Shown one piece after another: positions 34,696-43,903 of a stretch of 64,000 bases of DNA. The position numbers and the translations under genes are program-made. The notes below the pieces were generated by a model that saw only the letters and a list, made by a program, of their open reading frames with translations, had not been told where the DNA came from and did no database searches. Origin of the DNA: an uncultured Muribaculaceae bacterium (GTDB lineage Bacteria > Bacteroidota > Bacteroidia > Bacteroidales > Muribaculaceae); assembly GCA_910579035.1 (NCBI GenBank), contig CAJTSR010000003.1, positions 62,001-126,000 on the forward strand, read 5' to 3'. Position 1 is the first letter of the stretch. Each line of letters starts with the position of its first letter.

Positions 34696-35916
34696 ATGCG
34701 TCTGACAGCTATTCTTCCATTTTCTATTCTTCTCGCATCATGCGCCTCGACAGCCTCGACAGAGAGCTTCAATGTCGATCAGGCTCTTGAATACTGCAAC
34801 ACGCAGGTTCACCGCAGCCTTGCCGCGCTTGGTGCTGATTCTACCGACTACACTATGATGCCCCGCAATATCCAGGGCACCGACTCTGCGTGGGCCTGCC
34901 GCAAGGCTTCGCCCGACGAGTGGTGCTCGGGTTTCTGGCCGGGCATATTGTGGTACGACTTCGAGTCGTCCCGCGACGAGATTGTGCGCGAGGAGGCCGA
35001 GCGATATACCGAGGCCCTCGAGTATCTGTCGCAGCGTCCGGCATTCGACCACGACCTCGGATTCCTGATGTTCTGCAGCTACGGCAATGCCTACCGTCTT
35101 ACGGGCTGTCCCAAGTTCCGCGATATAATACTTGCCAGTGCCGACACTCTCGCCACACTTTTCAACCCCAAGGTAGGCACCATTCTTTCGTGGCCGCGAA
35201 ATGTGGAAATGCTCGGTGGCCACAACACCATAATGGACAATATGATAAACCTCGAGATGCTTTTCTGGGCATCGAAGAACGGCGGCGACAAGCGCCTCTA
35301 CGACATCGCGCTCAAGCACGCCGAAACCACGATGGAATATCATTTCAGGCCGGACGGCACCTGCTACCATGTGGCGGTATACGACCCTGAGAGCGGAAAA
35401 TTCATAAAGGGTATGACCCACCAAGGGTATTCCGACAGCTCTACATGGGCGCGCGGGCAGGCCTGGGCCGTGTACGGCTACACGATGGTTTTCCGCGAAA
35501 CGCAGGATCGCCGTTTCCTCGATTTGGCCTGCAAGGTTACCGACGCTTACCTCAAGCGACTCCCCGAGGACTATGTGCCGTACTGGGATTTCGACGACCC
35601 CGCCATTCCTGACGCGCCGCGCGACGCTTCGGCGGCAGGCGTGGTAGCCTCGGCCCTGCTCGAGCTTCAGGCATATGTCACCCCCGAAAAACGCGACGAG
35701 TACCGCGACGCGGCAGTGAAGATGCTCGCATCGCTCAGCAGCGACGAGTACCGCTCCGGCGACAAGCGCCATTCGTTCCTCGACCATTCCACCGGGCATA
35801 AGCCCGCAGGCTCGGAGATAGATGCCGCCATAGTGTATGCCGACTACTACTATATCGAAGCCCTGCTCAGATTAAAGAAGCTTGAAACCAATTCGGCAGT
35901 ACTTGCCAACTTATAA
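34696..35916 (+). CDS. GH88 unsaturated glucuronyl hydrolase, lipoprotein
   Basis: 406 residues with a lipobox (LLASC, Cys near 16). GH88 enzymes remove the 4,5-unsaturated uronic acid left by polysaccharide lyases, by hydrating its double bond. The two catalytic Asp are in DHDLGF and IMDNMINLE, and HQGYSDSSTWARGQAW is the family signature near the active site. The presence of GH88 in the island supports the idea that the lyases here act on uronic-acid chains. The start is 34696; an open frame 32 codons longer overlaps the GH43 gene and lacks a signal sequence. Confidence 0.93.
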   Translation: MRLTAILPFSILLASCASTASTESFNVDQALEYCNTQVHRSLAALGADSTDYTMMPRNIQGTDSAWACRKASPDEWCSGFWPGILWYDFESSRDEIVREEAERYTEALEYLSQRPAFDHDLGFLMFCSYGNAYRLTGCPKFRDIILASADTLATLFNPKVGTILSWPRNVEMLGGHNTIMDNMINLEMLFWASKNGGDKRLYDIALKHAETTMEYHFRPDGTCYHVAVYDPESGKFIKGMTHQGYSDSSTWARGQAWAVYGYTMVFRETQDRRFLDLACKVTDAYLKRLPEDYVPYWDFDDPAIPDAPRDASAAGVVASALLELQAYVTPEKRDEYRDAAVKMLASLSSDEYRSGDKRHSFLDHSTGHKPAGSEIDAAIVYADYYYIEALLRLKKLETNSAVLANL

Positions 35917-35948
35917 TCATCGATGATTCTTAGATACGTTGGCTCGGA

Positions 35949-35981
35949 TTTGTTTTTGCGCTCGACTTATTCGTATCTTTG
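35949..35981 (+). promoter_or_regulatory. Promoter of the DUF4861-manA-ROK unit
   Basis: TTTG at 35949-35952, a 21-base spacer, TATCTTTG at 35974-35981, 19 bases before the ATG at 36001. The spacer contains TTTTGCGCTCGACTTATTCG, nearly the same as at the promoter at 48073. Confidence 0.75.
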
Positions 35982-36000
35982 CATCATCATTTCAGCACGT

Positions 36001-37188
36001 ATGAAAAAAACTCACCTCCTTATAGCACTGGCGCCTCTTATGGGCGCTTGTGCCGTTAATACCGGGCAGGTCGAAGTCACGGTGGAGAATCCTGCCACAG
36101 CCTCGCCCGAAACAGCTATTGTGGAGCTGCCTGCCTCCGACATTCTCGGACGCCTTGGTAGCGATTGCTTCGTGGTTACCGACTCGGAAGGCCGCGAGCT
36201 ATGCTCGCAGCTCACGCACGATTCTTTGATAATTTTCGAGGCTGCAGTGGCTCCCGGAGCGAAGGCTACCTACTACGTGGCGGCGTCGGACACTATGCCG
36301 ACGTATGCGCCGGTGGCTGTGGGGCGCCTTTACCCTGAGCGTGCCGACGACCTCGCGTGGGAGAATGACTTGGTAGGATTCCGTGCCTACGGCCCTGCCA
36401 CACAGGCTAAAGGCGAGCGTGCTTTCGGCTACGACATATTTATGAAGCATTATTCGGCAGAGCCTGTGCTCGAACGCCTCTACGAGCCGGAAACCTCTCC
36501 GGCAGTATGGGCCAAGGTGGACTCTCTGAGGGCTATAGACCCCGTGCTTGCCGAAGATTTCATTAAGACGTTCTCTTACCATATCGACCACGGGCTGGGT
36601 ATGGACTGCTACGCCGTGGGACCTACGCTCGGAGCCGGAGTAGCTGTGCCGCTGCTTGAAGGCGACTCGCTGTCCTACTCGTGGTGCTACGACAAGGCAG
36701 AGGTGCTTGACAACGGCCCGCTGCGCTACACCGTGCAGCTCGATTTCGCTCCGAGAGCCGTGGAAGGCGACAGCGCCGTGGTGGAGCATCGCCGTATCAG
36801 CCTCGACAAAGGCGCGCAGCTTAACCGCACACTTGTGTGGTACGACGGTCTTGGCTCGGATATCGACATCGTGGCCGGCTTCCCTCTGCGCGATAATCCC
36901 GCCTTTGTGCAGGGCGACAACATTCTTGCCGTCGCTGATCCTACCCAGGGTGACGATAACGGCAAGGCTCTTCTCGGAATAGTATTTCCGGCAGAGGCCG
37001 AAATGGCTCCTGTGATAGACAATCACCGTTTGGTAAAGACCTCCATATCACCCGACGGCGCGCTTGCATACGAGTGGGGCTTCGCGTGGGATCGCGAAGG
37101 CAAGTACCCCGACATACAGGCGTGGGCGGCCTATCTCCGCAGTGTTGACAATGCCAGAAAAAATCCTTTGAAAATATCATATAAATGA
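36001..37188 (+). CDS. DUF4861-family lipoprotein, PUL-associated
   Basis: 395 residues with a lipobox (LMGAC, Cys near 17). The rest is beta-rich, with WENDLVGFRAYGPATQ and HGLGMDCYAVGPTLGAG, which I recognise as DUF4861. Members occur in PULs for pectin and other plant glycans next to GH88 and GH105 genes; the activity is not established to my knowledge. It starts a new transcript with its own promoter and overlaps manA by four bases (ATGA). The open frame extends upstream to 35923 but that part contains the promoter. Confidence 0.8.
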   Translation: MKKTHLLIALAPLMGACAVNTGQVEVTVENPATASPETAIVELPASDILGRLGSDCFVVTDSEGRELCSQLTHDSLIIFEAAVAPGAKATYYVAASDTMPTYAPVAVGRLYPERADDLAWENDLVGFRAYGPATQAKGERAFGYDIFMKHYSAEPVLERLYEPETSPAVWAKVDSLRAIDPVLAEDFIKTFSYHIDHGLGMDCYAVGPTLGAGVAVPLLEGDSLSYSWCYDKAEVLDNGPLRYTVQLDFAPRAVEGDSAVVEHRRISLDKGAQLNRTLVWYDGLGSDIDIVAGFPLRDNPAFVQGDNILAVADPTQGDDNGKALLGIVFPAEAEMAPVIDNHRLVKTSISPDGALAYEWGFAWDREGKYPDIQAWAAYLRSVDNARKNPLKISYK

Positions 37189-38153
37189 ACGAGATACTTA
37201 AATTTGAACCGATATTCAAGTCTGTGATATGGGGCGGACGCCGCATTGCCGAGTTTAAGGGAATGCCGCCGCAGGGCGACCATATAGGCGAAAGCTGGGA
37301 GCTATCGCCCATGCCCGGCCATGAATCAGTAATATCGCAGGGAAGCCTCAAGGGCGAAACACTCCCTGCCGCCATCGCCGCTCACGGAGCCGATATAATG
37401 GGCGAACGCCTGTATAACCGTTTCGGAGGCAAGTTTCCCTTGTTGGTGAAGCTTATAGACTCTGCCGACGATTTGTCGGTGCAGGTGCATCCCGACGACG
37501 CTCTCGGAGCGAAGCGCCATAACTCTCTTGGCAAAACCGAGATGTGGTACTCTGTAGCTCCGGCGGAAGGCGCGTATCTATACGCCGGTTTTTCCCGCAA
37601 GCTCGATGTGGCCGAGTACCGACGCCAAGTGGCTGAAAACGAAATCATACCGTCGCTCCGCAAGTATTTTACCAAGCCTGCCGATGTGTTTTTTCTTCCG
37701 GCAGGACGTGTCCACAGCATAGGCCGTGGAAACTTTGTGCTTGAAATACAGGAGGCATCCGATATAACATACCGTATCTACGATTACGACCGCCGCGATG
37801 CCGAGGGCAATCCCCGGCAGCTCCATGTGGAGGAATCTGTCGACGCTATCGATTTCGACGATACTGCCGACGTGCCCGTACCCAATGTGCGGCCTGAGGC
37901 CGGACGCACGTCAATGCTTGCCGATTGCGCTTATTTCACCACTGAGGTTAGCGGCATTGACGGCTGCACTGTGTTCGACCTCTCCAATCGCGATTCGTTC
38001 ACTATACTTGTGGTTACCGAAGGCGAGCTCGAGCTGCGCTCCGAAGGCGGCAGCGTGGGTCTGCGCCAAGGCGAAACGGCACTTGTGCCCGCGAGCGTGG
38101 CTCGTCTTGAAATATGCGGCAAGGGTGCCGTGGTTTCCACCTATATTAAATAG
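37185..38153 (+). CDS. manA: Class I mannose-6-phosphate isomerase
   Basis: Interconverts mannose-6-phosphate and fructose-6-phosphate. 322 residues, cupin fold of the short bacterial type. The zinc ligands are visible in order: Gln/His in SVQVHPDD, Glu in GKTEMWY and His in PAGRVHSIG. YRIYDYDRRD is another family hallmark. Translationally coupled (ATGA) to the DUF4861 gene and 10 bases before the ROK kinase, so it probably routes a sugar released by the PUL into glycolysis, or serves mannose metabolism in general. Confidence 0.93.
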   Translation: MNEILKFEPIFKSVIWGGRRIAEFKGMPPQGDHIGESWELSPMPGHESVISQGSLKGETLPAAIAAHGADIMGERLYNRFGGKFPLLVKLIDSADDLSVQVHPDDALGAKRHNSLGKTEMWYSVAPAEGAYLYAGFSRKLDVAEYRRQVAENEIIPSLRKYFTKPADVFFLPAGRVHSIGRGNFVLEIQEASDITYRIYDYDRRDAEGNPRQLHVEESVDAIDFDDTADVPVPNVRPEAGRTSMLADCAYFTTEVSGIDGCTVFDLSNRDSFTILVVTEGELELRSEGGSVGLRQGETALVPASVARLEICGKGAVVSTYIK

Positions 38154-38163
38154 CCTCTAAACT

Positions 38164-39270
38164 ATGTATAAAAACGACCAACGCACAGTGATAACCCTCG
38201 ATGCCGGGGGCACAAACTTCGTGTTCAGCGCGATGCGGGGCTACGAGTTCATAATCGAGCCTATCACATATCCGTCGAACGCCCACGACCTCGATCTATG
38301 CCTCGCCACTATGGTGAAAGGCTTTACCGAGGTAATATCGCAGCTTAAGGAAAAGCCGGTGGCAATCAGTTTCGCTTTTCCCGGCCCTGCCGACTACCGC
38401 GCGGGCATTATCGGCGGCTATCTGCCGAACTTCCCTTGCTTCCGCGACGGTGTGGCACTCGGACCCTTCCTGTCTGCCAAATTCGGACTGCCTGTCTTTA
38501 TAAATAACGACGGCGACCTTTTCACATACGGCGAGGCTACAGGCGGCGCGCTTCCTGAAGTCAACAGGCGTATAAAGGAGCTTGGCGGTTCGCGCCAGTA
38601 TGCGAATCTCTTGGGCTATACATTCGGAACAGGACTCGGCATAGGCTCCGTGATAAACGGCCGGCTCAATCTCGGCAATAACTCATGCATAGAAACATTC
38701 TGTCTGCGCCATAAGCGCTTGCCAGGTGTGATAGCCGAGGAGGGCGCGTCCATTCGCTCTATAAAACGCGACTATGGCGTGCTTGCCGGTGACCCTGACC
38801 ACGATCTCACTCCCTACGACATATTCCTTATTGCCGAAGGCCGTAAAGATGGTAACCGCGAGGCTGCAGTGAAGGCGTTCGAGATGTTCGGCGAGGTGGC
38901 GGGCGATGCCTTTGCCACAGCAGTGACGCTTACAGACTCCATCGTTGTGGTAGGTGGCGGTCTTACGGGCGCGGTGAAGTACATCAAGCCTGCTTTGCTT
39001 GCCGAGATGCGGTCGACACTCAAAACGATGAGCGACGAAACCGTGCAGCGCGTGCAGATGCGTGTGTTCGACCTCGACGACGAGCTTGAATTTGCCAAAT
39101 TCGTTGTCGGCGACCCGCACCCGATTACCGTCTACGGAACGGAAAGCAAGGCTGTGTACGACCCGATGAAGCGCACCGGCGTGATTGTGTCGAAGCTTGG
39201 TGCGTCGAAGGCCATATCGATAGGCGCATATGTGTTTGCGCTGAACGCCCTCGACACGGCTGAAGCCTGA
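38164..39270 (+). CDS. ROK-family sugar kinase
   Basis: 368 residues. The N-terminal phosphate loop TLDAGGTNFVF, the catalytic Asp in FINNDGDLF, a second glycine-rich segment GYTFGTGLGIGSV and the C-terminal VVVGGGLTG identify an ASKHA-fold ROK protein. It has no N-terminal helix-turn-helix, so it is a kinase and not a regulator. The usual ROK zinc motif (CxCGxxGC) is not present. It is probably a glucokinase or a related hexose kinase. It follows manA after 10 bases and ends the PUL with a terminator. Confidence 0.85.
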   Translation: MYKNDQRTVITLDAGGTNFVFSAMRGYEFIIEPITYPSNAHDLDLCLATMVKGFTEVISQLKEKPVAISFAFPGPADYRAGIIGGYLPNFPCFRDGVALGPFLSAKFGLPVFINNDGDLFTYGEATGGALPEVNRRIKELGGSRQYANLLGYTFGTGLGIGSVINGRLNLGNNSCIETFCLRHKRLPGVIAEEGASIRSIKRDYGVLAGDPDHDLTPYDIFLIAEGRKDGNREAAVKAFEMFGEVAGDAFATAVTLTDSIVVVGGGLTGAVKYIKPALLAEMRSTLKTMSDETVQRVQMRVFDLDDELEFAKFVVGDPHPITVYGTESKAVYDPMKRTGVIVSKLGASKAISIGAYVFALNALDTAEA

Positions 39271-39299
39271 CTGTGCTAACGCTCCGAAAAGATTTGTTT

Positions 39300-39342
39300 G
39301 CGAGCCTGCCTGCGTGAAAGCGCGGAGCAGGCTCGCCTTTTT
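39300..39342 (+). terminator. Intrinsic terminator after the ROK kinase gene
   Basis: GCGAGCCTGC and GCAGGCTCGC form a perfect 10-pair stem followed by CTTTTT. Marks the right end of the PUL. Confidence 0.9.
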
Positions 39343-39424
39343 ATGCCGTTGCGCCGGAATACAAGAAAGGCGCGCGCCGCATAGGGCACACGCCTTGTGT
39401 TGGGGAGGAGGGGGAGTTATTTTC

Positions 39425-39574
39425 TTATTTAAGAGCGTCTTTAACGGCGTCGTTGGGCACCATTTCCTCTTTGAAGATGTAAGCACCGGTCTTGGGCGAC
39501 TTAACCATTTTGATTACCTTGCTATAGGTACGGCCTTCGCCTTTCTGGAGCGATGCGACGGTTTTCTTTGCCAT
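39425..39574 (-). CDS. DUF4295 small protein
   Basis: 49 residues, translated by hand from the - strand: MAKKTVASLQKGEGR at the start and NDAVKDALK at the end, rich in Lys. DUF4295 is a Bacteroidota-specific family almost always located after L33, and is thought to be ribosome-associated. It lies 13 bases downstream of rpmG on the same transcript. In many Bacteroidota ftsY comes next; here the cluster ends. Confidence 0.9.
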   Translation of the reverse strand: MAKKTVASLQKGEGRTYSKVIKMVKSPKTGAYIFKEEMVPNDAVKDALK

Positions 39575-39587
39575 ATCTTAGAGTGTG

Positions 39588-39776
39588 TTATTTGATTTCT
39601 TTATGGATTGTCATGCGCTTAAGAATGGGGTTGTATTTCTTAAGTTCAAGACGTTCGGTGGTGTTCTTGCGGTTTTTGGTGGTGATGTAGCGGGAGGTGC
39701 CGGGCATTCCGCTGGCTTTATGTTCGGTGCATTCGAGTATCACCTGTACGCGATTGCCTTTTGCTTTCTTTGCCAT
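39588..39776 (-). CDS. rpmG: 50S ribosomal protein L33
   Basis: 62 residues, MAKKAKGNRVQVILECTEH at the start and NPILKRMTIHKEIK at the end, the standard L33 pattern. Only one Cys remains, so it is the zinc-free type. It is in an operon with rpmB (32 bases upstream) and DUF4295. Confidence 0.96.
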   Translation of the reverse strand: MAKKAKGNRVQVILECTEHKASGMPGTSRYITTKNRKNTTERLELKKYNPILKRMTIHKEIK

Positions 39777-39808
39777 GGTGCGTTAATTCGATAATTAATT
39801 GTGGGGGC

Positions 39809-40069
39809 TTAGATGATAAATTTGATGTCGGAATCCTTGAGGAAGCCTTTTTCGTATGCCTGAATCATAGCTGCGTCGAGGCCCAGCTTGTTGATGGTGC
39901 GGAGGCCGGCGGCAGAGATGGTAAGGCTAATCCATACACCCTGTTCTACCCAATAGAACTTTTTGGTGAAGAGGTTGACATTGAATTTGCGCTTGGTGCG
40001 ACGCTTCGAGTGCGAAACGTTATTTCCCACAATCGCTTTTTTGCCGGTAATCTGACAAATCTTTGACAT
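39809..40069 (-). CDS. rpmB: 50S ribosomal protein L28
   Basis: 86 residues from the ATG at 40069: MSKICQITGKKAIVGNNVSH, then the basic KRRTKRKFNVNLF. The length is typical. An upstream in-frame ATG at 40111 would add 14 Lys-rich residues not seen in the family. First gene of the L28-L33-DUF4295 operon, with a leader of about 130 bases if the promoter at 40204-40235 is right. Confidence 0.96.
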   Translation of the reverse strand: MSKICQITGKKAIVGNNVSHSKRRTKRKFNVNLFTKKFYWVEQGVWISLTISAAGLRTINKLGLDAAMIQAYEKGFLKDSDIKFII

Positions 40070-40203
40070 GGCTGTTAATGGTTTATCGTTCTTTTGTTTC
40101 TTTTTAAGCATCAGGAGTTTGCGGCCGGCATCGCAATTCTCATATCAGCGCCGGGTGCATCTTTCCCGACGCCTTTAATTAGGATGCGCCGCAAATCAGA
40201 GTG

Positions 40204-40235
40204 CAAAGTAACTACTTTTTTCGCAAACAGCCAAA
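40204..40235 (-). promoter_or_regulatory. Probable promoter of the rpmB operon
   Basis: On the - strand: TTTG (40235-40232), a 20-base spacer, TTACTTTG (40211-40204), one mismatch to TAnnTTTG. The 40070-40361 gap (292 bases) between rpmB and the topoisomerase gene holds this site, the divergent box at 40328 and a leader, and nothing else I recognise. Confidence 0.45.
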
Positions 40236-40327
40236 TAATCACACTCTTTTCTGCTCTTTTTTTGCGCTTGGCACCCGCTGCGAGGCCTTTTTTGACATAA
40301 GGAGGAGCTTTTTCGCTTTTTTTTCAG

Positions 40328-40335
40328 TAACTTTG
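40328..40335 (+). promoter_or_regulatory. Promoter -7 box for topoisomerase IV subunit A
   Basis: TAACTTTG fits TAnnTTTG exactly and ends 26 bases before the ATG at 40362. The GTG at 40335 that could open the frame earlier overlaps this box. No clear -33 element. Confidence 0.5.
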
Positions 40336-40361
40336 TGGGAAACTGCCAATCACAATATGCA

Positions 40362-43076
40362 ATGAGCCAAGATCCGGACGACATATACCCTGAAGAACAG
40401 ATTCCGCAGGATATGGAATTTGAAGAAGAACCGGTCGAGGAAGCCCCTGCGAAAAGGGCGCCGTACACCTCGCCTGACGAACTCGTGCGCCATCATCTGC
40501 GCGGAATGTACCAGAGCTGGTTTCTTGAGTACGCGTCGTATGTGATACTGGAGCGTGCGGTGCCCAACATCGAGGACGGCCTCAAGCCTGTGCAGCGCCG
40601 CATACTGCATGCCATGAAGACCATCGACGACGGCCGCTTCAACAAGGTCGCCAACATTGTCGGCACCACCATGCAGTACCACCCGCATGGTGACGCGTCG
40701 ATAAAGGACGCGCTTGTGCAGCTCGGCCAGAAGGATCTGCTCGTTGAAACGCAGGGTAACTGGGGCAATATACTTACCGGCACAGCCGCCGCTGCCGCCC
40801 GATACATAGAGGCGCGCCTGAGCATGTTTGCCTCTGACGTTCTCTTCAACCCGAAGGTGACGGAGTGGACGCTGAGCTACGACGGCCGCAAGCGCGAGCC
40901 GGTGGCCTTGCCTGCGAAGTTCCCGCTTTTGCTCGCCCAGGGTGCCGAGGGTATCGCTGTGGGCTTGTCGTCGAAAATACTGCCGCATAACTTCAACGAG
41001 ATACTCGACGCCGCCATTGCCTGTGTGCAGGGGCGCGAGTTCGAGCTATACCCCGATTTTGCCACCGGCGGCATGATTGACGTTGGCCGCTACAACGACG
41101 GCCGTCGCGGCGGTTCGGTCAAGGTACGTGCCAAAATAGAGAAACTCGATGCCAAGACGCTCAATGTCACCGAGCTGCCTTTCGGCAAAACCTCGGGAGC
41201 GCTTATTGAGTCGATTCTGAAGGCATTCGAGAAAGGCCAGATAAAGATAAGGAAGGTGGAGGACAATACCGCCGCCGAGGCCTCGGTGCTGGTGCATCTT
41301 ATTCCCGGAACGTCGAGCGACAAGACCATCGACGCGCTTTATGCCTTTACCGACTGCGAGGTGAACATTTCGCCAAACTGCTGCGTGATCAGCGACAAGA
41401 AGCCTTGCTTTGTCGGGGTGAGCGACGTGCTTCGCCACAGTGTCGATACCACCCGGCGAATAATAACCTCCGAACTCGAGGTAGAACTTGCCGAAACACG
41501 CGAGAAGCTGCTAAACGCCTCGCTCGAAAAGATATTTATAGAGGAACGCATATACAAGGATCGCCAGTACGAAGAAGCCGCCAATATCGACGCAGCTGTG
41601 GAGCATGTGGATTCGCGGCTGGAGCCTTACAAGCCGTCGCTCACCCGCGAGGTGACGCGCGACGACATTCTTCGCCTCTTCGAGATAAAGATGAAGCGAA
41701 TACTGCGGTTCAACTCCGAGGAGGCCGAGGCTGCCATACTCGACTTGCGCGCGAGGATAGCGCGCACGCTCGACAAGCTCGACCACATTGACGATGTTAC
41801 CGTTGAATGGTACACCTATCTTAAAGATAAATATGGCGAGGCGTTTCCGCGCCGCACCATGCTGCGCAGTTTCGACAACATACAGGCGGCGACAGTGGCC
41901 GAAGCCAACGAAAAGCTATATATCAATCGCGAGGAAGGCTTCATAGGCACTTCGCTGAAAAAAGACGAGTTTGTGTGCAACTGCTCGTCGATCGACGATG
42001 TGATTATATTCTATCGCGATGGCCGCTACAAGATAGTACGTGTTCAGGAAAAACTGTTCGTCGACAAGAATGTGCTGTATATCAACGTATACAAGCGCAA
42101 GGACGAGCGCACTATCTACAATGTGATATACCAGAACGGCAAGGGCGGCGTGTACTATATGAAGCGCTTTGCTGCCACAGGACTCACCCGCGACAAGGAG
42201 TACAACCTTACGCCGGGCGAACCCGGTTCGCGCGTGGTATGGTTCTCGGCCAATCCCAACGGCGAGGCCGAGGTGGTGAAGGTGACCCTTAAGCCCAAGC
42301 TGAGGCTTAAGAACCTGTCGTTCGATGTTGATTTCGGCAAACTGAGCATCAAGGGCCGCTCGGCAATGGGCAACCTCGTTACTAAGAACGAAGTGCAGCG
42401 TTTCTCTCTGAAAGAACGCGGAGTGTCGACTCTCGGGGGCCTTAAGGTGTGGTTCGACTTTGATGTGATGCGCCTCAACTATGACGGGCGCGGCAAGTAT
42501 CTCGGAGAGTTTGCCGGCAGTGACCGCGTGCTCGTGGTTCTGCCGTCGGGCGAATTTTATACCACGGGCTTCGAGGCCACCAACCACTATGAGGACAAGG
42601 TGCTTCTTATCGAGAAGTTCCGTCCCAAGGTGGTATGGACCGCCGCGTTGTTCGACGCCGAGCAAGGCTATCCCTACCTCAAGCGGTTCACCTTCGAGGA
42701 TTCGGGTAAGCATCAGCGCTATCTCGGCGACAACGAGGCTTCCACACTGTTTGTGCTTTCCGACAAGGAGGCACCAATGTTTGAGCTGCGTTTCGGCGGT
42801 GCCGACGCCTCGCGTCCGGCCCTCATAGTCGATGGCGAGGATTTCATCGGCGTCAAGTCGTTTAAGGCAAGAGGCAAGCGCCTTACCACCTTCGAGCTTG
42901 CCGAGATTGTAGAGCTCGAACCCAAGCGCCCCGACACCGTGGCTGACGAAAACGAAGCCGAAGCTCCGAAAGCAGTGCTTACCGAGATTGAGGACGATGT
43001 GTCGGACGAACAGGTGCGCGACGAATTTTACGGGCAGGAAAGGCTCTTCCAGGACGAAGAAGATGAAAATGCGTAG
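40362..43076 (+). CDS. parC: DNA topoisomerase IV subunit A (gyrase A family)
   Basis: 904 residues. A type IIA topoisomerase A subunit that decatenates or relaxes DNA with ParE. An acidic N-terminal extension (about 1-40) is followed by the breakage-reunion domain, with DGLKPVQRRIL, HPHGDASIKDAL and the catalytic Tyr near residue 148 in AAARYIEARL. The C-terminal beta-pinwheel (about 530-880) lacks a clear gyrase GQRGGKG box, which favours topoisomerase IV over gyrase. The position equivalent to quinolone-determining Ser83 of GyrA is Ala. The start is the ATG at 40362; the upstream GTG lies in the promoter. No parE is next to it in the window. Confidence 0.88.
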   Translation: MSQDPDDIYPEEQIPQDMEFEEEPVEEAPAKRAPYTSPDELVRHHLRGMYQSWFLEYASYVILERAVPNIEDGLKPVQRRILHAMKTIDDGRFNKVANIVGTTMQYHPHGDASIKDALVQLGQKDLLVETQGNWGNILTGTAAAAARYIEARLSMFASDVLFNPKVTEWTLSYDGRKREPVALPAKFPLLLAQGAEGIAVGLSSKILPHNFNEILDAAIACVQGREFELYPDFATGGMIDVGRYNDGRRGGSVKVRAKIEKLDAKTLNVTELPFGKTSGALIESILKAFEKGQIKIRKVEDNTAAEASVLVHLIPGTSSDKTIDALYAFTDCEVNISPNCCVISDKKPCFVGVSDVLRHSVDTTRRIITSELEVELAETREKLLNASLEKIFIEERIYKDRQYEEAANIDAAVEHVDSRLEPYKPSLTREVTRDDILRLFEIKMKRILRFNSEEAEAAILDLRARIARTLDKLDHIDDVTVEWYTYLKDKYGEAFPRRTMLRSFDNIQAATVAEANEKLYINREEGFIGTSLKKDEFVCNCSSIDDVIIFYRDGRYKIVRVQEKLFVDKNVLYINVYKRKDERTIYNVIYQNGKGGVYYMKRFAATGLTRDKEYNLTPGEPGSRVVWFSANPNGEAEVVKVTLKPKLRLKNLSFDVDFGKLSIKGRSAMGNLVTKNEVQRFSLKERGVSTLGGLKVWFDFDVMRLNYDGRGKYLGEFAGSDRVLVVLPSGEFYTTGFEATNHYEDKVLLIEKFRPKVVWTAALFDAEQGYPYLKRFTFEDSGKHQRYLGDNEASTLFVLSDKEAPMFELRFGGADASRPALIVDGEDFIGVKSFKARGKRLTTFELAEIVELEPKRPDTVADENEAEAPKAVLTEIEDDVSDEQVRDEFYGQERLFQDEEDENA

Positions 43077-43902
43077 AATCCTTTGCTCGCTTGCGGCCGC
43101 GCTTGCTCTCACACTCGGGGCGCAGACAGTGGAACGCCCGGTGCTGTCGTCGTACACGGTAGAGGCCGGCTCGGCACATCTTGTGGAAACCTACCTGTCG
43201 CCTCTCAAATATTCCGGCTGGGGTACGGCGCTTGGCTATGAACGAATGCAGGCAATGCGTTTCGACCCCGACCGGTGGACGATGCAGCTTCGTGGCCGCC
43301 TCGGCTTGCAGGGCACGCGCAATCCGGCGCGTAATGCCACTATGTGGGACGTCGATCTCGAACTCGCGTGGGGTATGATGCGCCGTTTCAGGCTTCCTGA
43401 AGGATTCACCATTATGGCCGGAGGCTCCACCGGCGTTGATGCGGGAGTGTTCTATAATGCCCGTAACAGCAATAATCCGGCGGCCGCCAAGGCCGCGTGG
43501 ACAGTGCGCGCGCTCGGAGCCGCCGTGTGGAACGGGCGTGTGGGCCGTTTGCCTCTGTGCCTGCGCTATCAGGCCGAGCTTCCGCTTGCCGGTATGTTCT
43601 TTTCGCCGGAGTACGGGGAACTTTACTATGAAATATATCTCGGCAACCACAAAGGCTTGCTCCGAGGAGCGTGGCCCGGCAATTATTTCAGGCTTAACAA
43701 CCTGCTGACATGCGACCTGCGGCTTGGGCGCACCAACCTCCGCGTGGGCTACCGTTTCGACGTCCTATCCACGAAGGCTTCCCGGATAGTTACGCGGCGT
43801 ATAGGCCATTACTTTGTATTCGGCATCGCCAATGAATGGATATCGCTCGGCGCCCGCAATACTCTTTCGGAAAAGACGAGGATAATCAATGCCTTGTATT
43901 GA
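43063..43902 (+). CDS. DUF3316-family outer-membrane protein
   Basis: 279 residues with a signal peptide (start MKMRRILCSLAAALALTLGA). The rest alternates short amphipathic strands rich in Arg, Gly and aromatics (WTMQLRGRLGLQG, LGRTNLRVGYRFDV), as in a beta-barrel. It fits DUF3316, a Bacteroidota family of unknown function. It overlaps the end of parC by 14 bases (an ATG at 43069 is also possible), so the two are probably one transcript, with the S41 peptidase gene starting one base after its stop. Confidence 0.78.
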   Translation: MKMRRILCSLAAALALTLGAQTVERPVLSSYTVEAGSAHLVETYLSPLKYSGWGTALGYERMQAMRFDPDRWTMQLRGRLGLQGTRNPARNATMWDVDLELAWGMMRRFRLPEGFTIMAGGSTGVDAGVFYNARNSNNPAAAKAAWTVRALGAAVWNGRVGRLPLCLRYQAELPLAGMFFSPEYGELYYEIYLGNHKGLLRGAWPGNYFRLNNLLTCDLRLGRTNLRVGYRFDVLSTKASRIVTRRIGHYFVFGIANEWISLGARNTLSEKTRIINALY

Positions 43903-43903
43903 T

